From positions 1-5,505 of the forward strand of contig CALLAV010000220.1 in assembly GCA_938001995.1 (NCBI GenBank): a DNA stretch of 5,505 nucleotides, written 5' to 3'. Position 1 is the first letter of the stretch. The number at the start of each line of letters is the position of its first letter. This document shows, one piece after another, positions 1 to 4,810 of this stretch. The notes beneath the pieces are model-generated. The model ran no database searches and had not been told where the DNA came from. It saw only the letters and a list, made by a program, of their open reading frames with translations. The stretch comes from an uncultured Amylibacter sp. GTDB lineage: Bacteria; Pseudomonadota; Alphaproteobacteria; Rhodobacterales; Rhodobacteraceae. Position numbers and translations under genes: made by a program.

Positions 1-1
1 G

Positions 2-304
2 TCTCTGAACAAATTACAAGCCGAACTCGGTGGTGAGAATTTCGAAGTCGTTACAATCGCAACAGGCCACAATCCCCTGCCCGCAATCAAAACGTTCTTC
101 AAAAAGGCCGAAATCACTGATCTGCCGATATTGTTGGACCCGAAACAGGAACTCGCCCGTAAAATGTCCGTCTTCGGCCTGCCCGCCACAATTATCCTCG
201 ACCCGCAAGGGCGGGAAATCGCCCGTCTGCGCGGCGATGCTGAATGGGCCGATGACAACGCTTTTGCCATCATCAATGCGCTTATTGCATCGACTGACAG
301 CTAA
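2..304 (+). CDS. TlpA-like thiol:disulfide oxidoreductase, C-terminal part
   Basis: The 5' end lies outside the window; the last 100 codons and the TAA are seen. The fragment begins SLNKLQAEL and continues with the beta strand EVVTIATG, a helical segment, LPILLDP, then SVFGLPATIILDPQGREIARL. GLPAT (fragment residues 59-63) carries the cis-proline of the thioredoxin fold, and the order matches the TlpA/ResA/AhpC-TSA-like family. In this family SLNKL normally directly follows WCxPCRxEMP, so the redox CxxC should lie only a few residues before the window; it is not seen. Members are usually membrane-anchored or periplasmic and reduce disulfides, for example during cytochrome maturation. The substrate cannot be told from this fragment. 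No canonical terminator follows; a GC-rich dyad lies at 306-334. Family is confident, exact role is not. Confidence 0.85.
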   Translation, partial: SLNKLQAELGGENFEVVTIATGHNPLPAIKTFFKKAEITDLPILLDPKQELARKMSVFGLPATIILDPQGREIARLRGDAEWADDNAFAIINALIASTDS

Positions 305-305
305 A

Positions 306-334
306 TTCGCGCGACGCACGCGCCTGTGCGCGAA
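306..334 (+). terminator. GC-rich dyad after the tlpA-like gene, weak terminator candidate
   Basis: TTCGCGC (306-312) and GCGCGAA (328-334) are perfect inverted arms of 7 bases around a 15-base loop, starting two bases after the stop codon. A competing inner stem, CGCAC (315-319) with GTGCG (326-330), is possible. No T-run follows directly, so it is not a canonical Rho-independent terminator; the position is the main argument. Confidence 0.35.
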
Positions 335-359
335 CGCACATCCCTTCACAAAGTTCCAC

Positions 360-393
360 AAACTTTTTTGCAAAAATTTGGAAACTTTTTTGC
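360..393. repeat. Direct repeat of AAACTTTTTTGC, 22-base period
   Basis: The 12-mer AAACTTTTTTGC occurs at 360-371 and again at 382-393, about two helical turns apart. The first copy overlaps the perfect palindrome TTTTTGCAAAAA at 365-376. The pair lies about 70-100 bases upstream of the PRC-barrel start codon, where an operator or an intrinsically bent upstream element would be expected. The repeat is directly visible; a regulatory role is inference. Confidence 0.5.
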
Positions 394-448
394 GCCTTGC
401 CGTGTTGTCCTACCACAAGCGCAATAAAGCGCACCTGAACCACCTAAT

Positions 449-453
449 GGAGG
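449..453 (+). promoter_or_regulatory. Shine-Dalgarno of the PRC-barrel gene
   Basis: GGAGG lies 8 bases before ATG 462. It decides the start: an in-frame ATG at 447 overlaps this site, and the frame is open far upstream, but only 462 is correctly placed and begins a signal peptide. Confidence 0.8.
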
Positions 454-461
454 ATCACACT

Positions 462-941
462 ATGAAACGTACACTTTTGACAACGACAACTTTGGCCGCC
501 CTGATTGCTGCACCAGCATTTGCTGACATTAAAACAGCAGGCGAAACACAAATTGACACGCAGGAATTGCAGCAGCAAGCCGAAGAATTGCCAACAGGCA
601 CAAAGCCAATGATCGACGTTGCTGGCAAAGTATACTTCGCAGACGAAGGCTTTGAGCGCGTCTCACCGGATGAAGTGACCATCAACCTTGTAGACGGCGT
701 GATCGCATATGACGAAAACGAGAAATGGGTTGGCGAAGTCGGTTCTGTTCTCGTTGATGAGCAAGACAATGTCGTAGCGGCTGTGATTGATGTAGGCGGG
801 TTCCTGGGTATTGGCGAAAAAGAAGTTGCCATCGCAATCGAAGACATGACCGTGCTGCACAACGCTGACGAAAACAAAACGCAGGTTGTTGTGAACGCAT
901 CCGAAAGCGAATTGGAAAAAATGCCAAAATACGAATTGTAA
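462..941 (+). CDS. Secreted PRC-barrel domain protein
   Basis: The product has 159 residues. The first 21 form a typical Sec signal peptide: MKR, a hydrophobic stretch TLAALIAAPAFA, and an AxA-type site with likely cleavage after A21. A linker rich in Q and E follows. A PRC-barrel domain spans about residues 78-152, with GEVGSVLVDEQDNVVAAVIDV and the family-typical DVGGFLGIGEKEVAI (110-124). The tail ESELEKMPKYEL also fits this family in Rhodobacteraceae. The mature protein is strongly acidic and probably periplasmic. PRC barrels occur in photosynthetic reaction centre H subunits and RimM, but small exported members have no firm function. ATG 462 is chosen because GGAGG (449-453) sits 8 bases upstream and the signal peptide starts there. 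The frame stays open further upstream but without family-like sequence. It is followed by a strong terminator, so it is probably monocistronic. Confidence 0.88.
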   Translation: MKRTLLTTTTLAALIAAPAFADIKTAGETQIDTQELQQQAEELPTGTKPMIDVAGKVYFADEGFERVSPDEVTINLVDGVIAYDENEKWVGEVGSVLVDEQDNVVAAVIDVGGFLGIGEKEVAIAIEDMTVLHNADENKTQVVVNASESELEKMPKYEL

Positions 942-964
942 CACAATTCTTCTGATCCAAAATG

Positions 965-994
965 AGGGGCCAGCGCAACAGCGTTGGCCCTTTT
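965..994 (+). terminator. Intrinsic terminator of the PRC-barrel gene
   Basis: GGGCCAGCGC (967-976), loop AACA and GCGTTGGCCC (981-990) form a 10-base-pair GC-rich stem with one G-U pair, directly followed by TTTT (991-994). It starts 24 bases after the stop codon, so transcription is likely to end before coaA, which then needs its own promoter. Confidence 0.85.
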
Positions 995-1009
995 GGTTTG
1001 AACTGGCCG

Positions 1010-1039
1010 TTGCCACGCTAGGAACATTACGGCACTAAT
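1010..1039 (+). promoter_or_regulatory. Candidate sigma-70 type promoter of coaA
   Basis: TTGCCA (1010-1015; 5 of 6 to TTGACA) and ACTAAT (1034-1039; 4 of 6 to TATAAT) are separated by 18 bases. They lie in the 50-base gap between the preceding terminator and coaA. The expected start of transcription falls within one or two bases of the coaA ATG, so the message could be leaderless. It is a pattern match only. Confidence 0.4.
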
Positions 1040-1044
1040 CCCCC

Positions 1045-2007
1045 ATGACTACGTTTTGGAAAACCGCCCGCGCCGACCTGTCCCCTTTCGCTGTGTATTC
1101 TGCCGAAGAATGGTCAACCCTGTCAGACGGACGCACCACAAGGTTCAGCGAAAAGGACCTGAAACGCCTGCGCTCGGTTGGGGACACAATGTCCCTTACC
1201 GAAGTTGATCAAATCTACCTCACCGTGTCCCGCGTTCTTGCCGCCCACACCCGAGCCACGCGCAAGCTTTATAAAAAGCGCGCGACGATCTTGCCCCATG
1301 TTAAGGCGCGCACTCCGTTTATCATCGCCATCGCAGGCTCCGTTGCCGTGGGCAAATCCACCACCGCCCGCCTTATACAAGAACTCATCCGCCGCTGGCC
1401 GAACAAACCCCGTGTGGACCTTGTGACCACAGATGGTTGGCTTTACCCTAACGCCGAACTTGAGCGCCGTGGTATCATGCACCGCAAAGGCTTCCCTGAC
1501 AGCTACGACCGCGCAACAATGCTGCGGTTTCTGTCGGATGTTAAATCGGGTCAGCCAAATGTCACGGCCCCTGTGTACTCGCACCTGAAATATGACATCG
1601 ATCCGGACCAATCCGTCACAATCAAGCGACCTGATGTTCTGATCTTTGAAGGGTTGAACGTTCTGCAATCGCGCGCAGCCGATGCATCGGACACGCCAAC
1701 GCCCCTTGCGTCAGATCATTTCGATTTTTCCATCTATGTGGACGCCTACGAGCCGCACATCAAATCGTGGTACGTCAATCGCTTCTTAGCGCTGCGGGAA
1801 ACCGCGTTTCGCAATCCAGATTCTCACTTTAATCGCTGGGCCAATTTGTCAGATGCTGAGGCTACCGATCGAGCCACCGAACTGTGGGAGACAATCAATG
1901 CCGTGAACCTGTCTGAAAACATCCGCCCAACACGGCCCCGCGCGGACCTTATCCTGCGCAAAGGTGAGGATCATTTGATCAACCGCATCGCCCTTCGGCG
2001 GCTTTAG
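1045..2007 (+). CDS. coaA: Type I pantothenate kinase (CoaA)
   Basis: It phosphorylates pantothenate with ATP, the first and usually rate-setting step of coenzyme A synthesis in the cytoplasm. The length of 320 residues fits the bacterial type I family (E. coli 316). The P-loop GSVAVGKST is at residues 98-106, with lysine K104. TTDGWLYPN (128-136) carries D130, equivalent to the catalytic D127 of E. coli. MHRKGFPDSYD is at 145-155, YSHLKYDI with H180 at 178-185, and EGLNVLQ at 202-208. The C-terminal NLSENIRPTRPRADLIL (288-304) is the conserved pantothenate-side segment. R109 matches E. coli R106, which takes part in feedback inhibition by CoA. ATG 1045 gives the usual N-terminus with W5 and F15, but no Shine-Dalgarno is at normal distance (AGGA at 1020-1023 is 21 bases away). 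It faces the minus-strand hemP unit, with 79 bases between the stops. Confidence 0.97.
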   Translation: MTTFWKTARADLSPFAVYSAEEWSTLSDGRTTRFSEKDLKRLRSVGDTMSLTEVDQIYLTVSRVLAAHTRATRKLYKKRATILPHVKARTPFIIAIAGSVAVGKSTTARLIQELIRRWPNKPRVDLVTTDGWLYPNAELERRGIMHRKGFPDSYDRATMLRFLSDVKSGQPNVTAPVYSHLKYDIDPDQSVTIKRPDVLIFEGLNVLQSRAADASDTPTPLASDHFDFSIYVDAYEPHIKSWYVNRFLALRETAFRNPDSHFNRWANLSDAEATDRATELWETINAVNLSENIRPTRPRADLILRKGEDHLINRIALRRL

Positions 2008-2086
2008 GATGACTGGCAGCAACAAAGATGAAACATTGATCGACAGCACCAGTGCCAAGATCATCAAGCGTTCAGCAAAACCGGAT

Positions 2087-2566
2087 TCAATGCACTGTCA
2101 CATTCACTGGCGTAGCTTCAGACGGCCGTGTCGCTTTACTGCGGTTCAACACAGTCAACGCCAGACCAAACTGTTCGGCCAGACCAGCAAGTGCAGGGGC
2201 AAAATCCGCACGCACGATCAGCATCGCAAACAACATAGCATCTTCGCGGTGGCCAGCTGTGGCCTCCGCCACCATATTTGCGAAACACGCCTCATCTGCA
2301 CCTAGACAAGAGCATCCCGAATGGTGACGCATCACGGGGCGCCGTGCGAACCGCGAAAAAAGATCACACATCTGTTGCAGGCTATCAATCGCCACAGGGC
2401 CATGCGTTGGCCCTAGCAATTCTGTCAAATCTTCAATCGCTTGCGCCTGCGTTTGCGGGTTTTCACACCATAAGCGTAGAAAACAAACAGCAGCGGCCTC
2501 GATCTGTGGAAGTTCCGTCAAGAATCCAACCGGCGCACTTCCTCTTGGGATCTGAGGAGCGGTCAT
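2087..2566 (-). CDS. Conserved hypothetical Cys/His protein, coupled to hemP
   Basis: This is a soluble protein of 159 residues without signal peptide or membrane segment. It resembles, from memory, an unnamed protein conserved in Rhodobacteraceae; its function is not known to me. The best-marked stretch is RRPVMRHHSGCSCLGADEACFANMVAE in two adjoining parts, RRPVMRHHSGCSCLGADE (75-92) and ACFANMVAE (93-101). There H81/H82, C85 and C87 make an H-x3-C-x-C cluster that could bind a metal, heme or Fe-S cluster. Other cysteines are C28, C34, C67 and C94. The flanking segments look helical (LPQIEAAAVCFLRLWCENP; EDAMLFAMLIV; FAPALAGLAEQFGLAL). The ATG overlaps the hemP stop as ATGA (2563-2566), indicating translational coupling and a shared task or dosage with HemP. 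It ends facing coaA; I see no clear terminator between them. Confidence 0.8.
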   Translation of the reverse strand: MTAPQIPRGSAPVGFLTELPQIEAAAVCFLRLWCENPQTQAQAIEDLTELLGPTHGPVAIDSLQQMCDLFSRFARRPVMRHHSGCSCLGADEACFANMVAEATAGHREDAMLFAMLIVRADFAPALAGLAEQFGLALTVLNRSKATRPSEATPVNVTVH

Positions 2567-2739
2567 TTTGTCAGGATCAGTTTACCGTTTCGGGTGATCC
2601 GCAACGTGTAAATCTGCCCATTGTGCGCGATCTGTGCCAAATTTCCGTTGTCCGTAAGCTCTTTGGCCAAGTACACAGGCCCCAGCCCTTCCACAGAAGG
2701 TGAGCTTTCAAATAGCTGTTGCGCGGTTTGATAGGTCAT
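2563..2739 (-). CDS. hemP: Hemin uptake protein HemP family
   Basis: The product has 58 residues. The C-terminal half, IAHNGQIYTLRITRNGKLILTK (residues 37-58), is the HemP signature: NGxxYxLRITRxGKLILTK at the very end of the protein. The N-terminal MTYQTAQQLFESSPSVEGLG is not conserved. HemP is a small cytoplasmic protein encoded with hemin uptake genes; in several proteobacteria related proteins act in iron/heme-responsive expression of heme uptake, but the mechanism is not general knowledge. No receptor or ABC transporter genes are in the window. Minus-strand AGGA sits 7 bases before ATG and lies inside the last codons of the upstream small gene, whose stop is 3 bases before the hemP ATG. 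The hemP stop overlaps the next gene as ATGA. The three genes thus form one tight unit. Confidence 0.88.
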   Translation of the reverse strand: MTYQTAQQLFESSPSVEGLGPVYLAKELTDNGNLAQIAHNGQIYTLRITRNGKLILTK

Positions 2740-2742
2740 AGA

Positions 2743-2901
2743 TCAGTCCTTTTTGTAATTTTCTGTCAGATCAAACAGCCATTCCAAATTCACACCAAAG
2801 CTCGGGCAAAGGTCTGCGAACAGAAAGAATGTTTCCAACCCTATGCTTCCATTACGTAGGAAAAGACTTGGGTCAGAAGAAGGTGTTTGAGTGTAGGTCA
2901 T
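2743..2901 (-). CDS. Small unknown protein at the head of the hemP unit
   Basis: I do not recognise this 52-residue protein. It starts MTYTQTPSSDPSLFLRNGS, has a hydrophobic and aromatic middle (GLETFFLFADLCPSF) and ends GVNLEWLFDLTENYKKD. It has no signal peptide and no convincing membrane helix. ATG 2901 is chosen because minus-strand GGAG (plus-strand CTCC, 2907-2910) lies 5 bases upstream. The in-frame ATG at 2937 would add 12 residues but has no Shine-Dalgarno. The end of the gene (codons for NYKKD) contains the hemP Shine-Dalgarno, and 3 bases separate its stop from hemP. It may be a real protein or a translated leader that controls hemP. The good start signal and tight spacing favour translation; the function is open. 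Confidence 0.6.
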   Translation of the reverse strand: MTYTQTPSSDPSLFLRNGSIGLETFFLFADLCPSFGVNLEWLFDLTENYKKD

Positions 2902-2957
2902 GGTGGCTCCATCAGGTGACGCGTGACGGCTTCCCATGACAATCGGGTGGCTAAATT

Positions 2958-2981
2958 TAACCTGACTATTTTAGTTGGTTA
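2958..2981 (-). promoter_or_regulatory. Nested dyad upstream of the hemP unit, candidate operator
   Basis: The plus strand reads TAACC (2958-2962), TG, ACTA (2965-2968), TTT, TAGT (2972-2975), T, GGTTA (2977-2981): two nested pairs of inverted arms around a TTT centre. It lies 57-80 bases upstream of the first gene. A minus-strand TTGACA (plus-strand 2982-2987) directly abuts it, so a bound protein would sit just downstream of a possible -35 box. It is not an obvious match to the Irr, RirA or Fur boxes I know. Confidence 0.4.
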
Positions 2982-2987
2982 TGTCAA
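2982..2987 (-). promoter_or_regulatory. Possible -35 box for the hemP unit
   Basis: On the minus strand this is a perfect TTGACA. The hexamers at 16-18 bases are TCAGGT, CAGGTT and AGGTTA, all poor -10 boxes. The promoter may therefore be weak, activator-dependent, or not here. Confidence 0.3.
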
Positions 2988-3041
2988 ATGATTCTTTGAA
3001 CTCGATGTTTTTCCCGCAGATTACCAATCACTTTGCACAGG

Positions 3042-3617
3042 TCACCGCGCCAGTCGCTTCACCTCTTCGTGGCGGTGACAGGTAATCAGATGGTCATTGA
3101 TCAACCCGGTCGCTTCCATCCACGCATAGACAATCGTTGGACCACAAAACTTGAACCCAGCTTTTTTCAGATCCTTTGAAATCCGCGCAGACAGGTCCGA
3201 CGATGGCGGCACATCGGCCTGTTTGTCAAAACGGTTAACCAGCGGCGTCCCGCCAACATAGTCCCACATGAACTGATCGAACCCTTGGTTTTCTTCCATG
3301 TTGATCCAGGCCTGCGCCCCAGTGATTGCCGCCTCGATCTTACCGCGATGGCGTATGATCCCTGCATCCTGCAACAATCGTTGCACATCCGCCTCAGTGA
3401 AACCCGCCACTTTTTCGGGATCAAACCCCGCAAAAGCATCGCGAAACGCGTCCCGCTTCTTGAGAATCGTTAACCAACTGAGCCCCGCCTGAAACCCGTC
3501 GAGCACCAATTTCTCCCACAAAGCGCGGCTGTCATACTCTGGAACACCCCACTCTTCATCGTGATAATTTACATAAATTGGTAAAGAGCCACACCAGTCA
3601 CACCGCGAAGTTTCCAT
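3042..3617 (-). CDS. tag: DNA-3-methyladenine glycosylase I
   Basis: It excises 3-methyladenine from alkylated DNA, starting base excision repair in the cytoplasm. The 191 residues are close to E. coli Tag (187). The N-terminus METSRCDWCGSLPIYVNYHDEEWGVP in its family positions gives zinc ligands C6 and H19; the C-terminal NDHLITCHRH gives H176 and C180. Spacings of 13 and 4 equal those of E. coli C4/H17 and H175/C179. Further family motifs are GFQAGLSWLTILKKR (41-55), DAGIIRHRGKI (84-94) and LKKAGFKFCGPTIVYAWMEATGLINDH. The residue matching the base-recognising E38 of E. coli is D40 here (LDGFQAG), a conservative change. ATG 3617 is preceded on the minus strand by GGGGAA ending 3 bases before it. 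The gene is divergent from the EAL gene, and 140 bases separate it from the hemP unit, which appears to have its own control region. Confidence 0.96.
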   Translation of the reverse strand: METSRCDWCGSLPIYVNYHDEEWGVPEYDSRALWEKLVLDGFQAGLSWLTILKKRDAFRDAFAGFDPEKVAGFTEADVQRLLQDAGIIRHRGKIEAAITGAQAWINMEENQGFDQFMWDYVGGTPLVNRFDKQADVPPSSDLSARISKDLKKAGFKFCGPTIVYAWMEATGLINDHLITCHRHEEVKRLAR

Positions 3618-3688
3618 ATTTCCCCATTTGAATCAGAGCGTTATCAATTTTATGAAAGGTTAACACGAATTGGAACAAAATGGGAACC

Positions 3689-3703
3689 TTAACTATGCAT
3701 TAG
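3689..3703 (+). promoter_or_regulatory. CtrA-like box in the tag/EAL divergent gap
   Basis: TTAA (3689-3692), CTATGCA, TTAG (3700-3703) fits the CtrA consensus TTAA-N7-TTAA at 7 of 8 fixed positions. It lies 55-69 bases before the EAL start and overlaps a weak promoter-like pair (TTGGAA 3670-3675, TATGCA 3694-3699, 18 bases apart). It also lies within reach of the tag promoter. It is a pattern match in an A/T-rich gap. Confidence 0.35.
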
Positions 3704-3745
3704 CTTGTTTAGCACGATGATAGGTCAACCAACTCACGATTCGAA

Positions 3746-3750
3746 AAGGA
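3746..3750 (+). promoter_or_regulatory. Shine-Dalgarno selecting the GTG start of the EAL gene
   Basis: AAGGA lies 7 bases before GTG 3758, a standard distance. The next in-frame ATG (codon 31) has no comparable site, and starting there would leave little before the domain. Confidence 0.7.
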
Positions 3751-3757
3751 ATTCAGC

Positions 3758-4594
3758 GTGGAACACTTGGACGGGCCAGACCTAAACGAACCAGTATCTC
3801 TTGCGTCACGTTATGATGATGGCTCAGAAACCAGTAGGATCATTGAAATGGTCAGGTCGGCCATTGACCGCAAGAATATTCTTCTTGCTTATCAACCGAT
3901 TGTTCACAGCAAAAATCCAACGCGCCCTGCCTATTACGAAGGTTTGATCCGCGTTCTGGATGACCGTCGCCAGATCATTCCCGCCAAAGATTTCATTGAA
4001 ACCGTCGAAACGATGGAACTTGGCCGTATCCTTGATTGCCTTGCGCTGGAGTTGGGGCTGGTTGCCTTGGCAGAAGAACCGAGCCTGCGTCTGGCAATCA
4101 ATATGTCCGCCCGTTCGGTTGGCTATCCACGCTGGATGGACACGCTTAATCACGGTTTGGCTTTGGACTCTACCATCGCTGAACGCCTTATTCTCGAAAT
4201 AACCGAAAGCTCGGCGATGCTCATGCCTGACATTGTAAATGTGTTTATGGCGGATCTTCACCGGCGCGGTATTTCCTTTGCGCTTGATGATTTTGGGGCT
4301 GGGTATACTGCCTTTCGCTTTTTCAAAGACTTCCAGTTCGACATTGTTAAAATAGACGGGCAGTTCATTCGCAACATCGACAAAGACCCTGACAATCAGG
4401 TTTTGGCAACCGCATTGATTTCCATCGCGCAGCAATTTGACATGTTCACTGTCGCTGAATGTGTGGAAAAGAAAGAGGAACTGGCCTTCTTGCAGGAAGC
4501 AGGAATCGACTGTTTACAAGGCTATCTTTTTGGCCGACCAGAGACTGTTCCGATCTGGAAAGAGGAAGAGACGTCTTTGGAAGGGTACATTTAA
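3758..4594 (+). CDS. Stand-alone EAL-domain c-di-GMP phosphodiesterase
   Basis: EAL domains hydrolyse cyclic di-GMP to pGpG, lowering the second messenger that controls motility versus attachment. The 278 residues hold a 25-residue N-terminal tail and one EAL domain (about 27-270); no GGDEF, PAS, receiver or membrane segment is present, so the protein is probably cytoplasmic. The signature is EGL instead of EAL (E61-G-L, in YYEGLIR). The rest of the catalytic set is in place: N115 (INMSAR), E147 and E150 (EITES), D177-D178 with loop 6 (DDFGAGY), K198 (KID), E234 (AECVE) and Q254 (QGYLFGRP). Spacings from E61 agree with those in RocR within a constant 4 residues, so activity is likely. GTG 3758 is the start because of AAGGA 7 bases upstream. 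It is divergent from tag and upstream of phaA by 216 bases, with no sign of an operon with either. Confidence 0.93.
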   Translation: MEHLDGPDLNEPVSLASRYDDGSETSRIIEMVRSAIDRKNILLAYQPIVHSKNPTRPAYYEGLIRVLDDRRQIIPAKDFIETVETMELGRILDCLALELGLVALAEEPSLRLAINMSARSVGYPRWMDTLNHGLALDSTIAERLILEITESSAMLMPDIVNVFMADLHRRGISFALDDFGAGYTAFRFFKDFQFDIVKIDGQFIRNIDKDPDNQVLATALISIAQQFDMFTVAECVEKKEELAFLQEAGIDCLQGYLFGRPETVPIWKEEETSLEGYI

Positions 4595-4607
4595 GTCGTA
4601 TTGACGC

Positions 4608-4637
4608 AAAATTTTGTAACAAAATTACAATTTTTTT
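4608..4637 (+). terminator. A/T-rich hairpin with T-run after the EAL gene
   Basis: TTGTAA (4614-4619) and TTACAA (4625-4630) pair around CAAAA. Four flanking A-T pairs (4608-4611 with 4633-4636) lie beyond two T-T mismatches, and a run of seven T spans 4631-4637. An alternative fold is AATTTTG (4610-4616) with CAAAATT (4620-4626). It begins 13 bases after the EAL stop. The position and T-run fit a terminator, but the stem has almost no G-C pairs, so it may be inefficient. Confidence 0.45.
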
Positions 4638-4706
4638 ACGTTTTTACTAACTTTCAACAACATTGCTTAAGATTGCGACACAATAACCCTTGCGCTGCGG
4701 TGCGGC

Positions 4707-4742
4707 ATGGTTAATACGTCCGATAACCCATCGGACCTAACC
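4707..4742. promoter_or_regulatory. Nested dyad with TTAACCAT half-site upstream of phaA
   Basis: GTCCGAT (4718-4724), loop AACCC, ATCGGAC (4730-4736) is a perfect 7-base-pair stem. Outer arms GGTTA (4709-4713) and TAACC (4738-4742) also pair, with an unequal internal loop (4 and 1 bases). ATGGTTAA (4707-4714) is the exact complement of TTAACCAT, a CtrA half-site type reported for Rhodobacterales. A weak promoter-like pair TTGCGC (4690-4695) and TAATAC (4712-4717) with 16 bases between overlaps it. It could be an operator or an RNA leader structure. Confidence 0.45.
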
Positions 4743-4751
4743 GCGCGCTAC

Positions 4752-4781
4752 TGCTGATTGTACTGGGTTCAATGTTCAGCA
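4752..4781. repeat. Inverted repeat just before the phaA Shine-Dalgarno
   Basis: TGCTGA (4752-4757) and TCAGCA (4776-4781) are perfect arms of 6 bases with an 18-base loop, ending 17 bases before the phaA Shine-Dalgarno AAGGA (4799-4803). It may be a leader hairpin or a regulator site. The arms are short, so chance is possible. Confidence 0.3.
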
Positions 4782-4810
4782 TCCCGCGCCTTCTCATGAA
4801 GGACATAACT

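Noticed and set aside
30..461. Upstream extension of the PRC-barrel frame, open since position 30
   Set aside because: It runs out of frame through the end of the tlpA-like gene and the A/T spacer, has no family-like sequence, and would bury the signal peptide inside the protein.
455..1027. Long minus-strand open frames opposite the PRC-barrel gene
   Set aside because: Low-complexity Ser/Thr-rich or Cys/Phe-rich translations typical of antisense shadow; they cross the terminator and have no recognisable motif.
1123..1668. Minus-strand 181-codon frame inside coaA
   Set aside because: Fully opposite an unmistakable pantothenate kinase; no motif of its own.
2008..2086. Terminator between convergent coaA and the hemP unit
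   Set aside because: Only short arms (TTGAT/ATCAA, GCAC/GTGC) and no T-run; not enough to call.
2278..2703. Plus-strand 141-codon frame opposite hemP and the 159-residue gene
   Set aside because: The minus strand carries the HemP signature, Shine-Dalgarno sites and ATGA coupling; this frame has none of these.
3824..4435. Minus-strand 203-codon frame opposite the EAL gene
   Set aside because: The plus strand shows a complete EAL catalytic set; this frame is a shadow.
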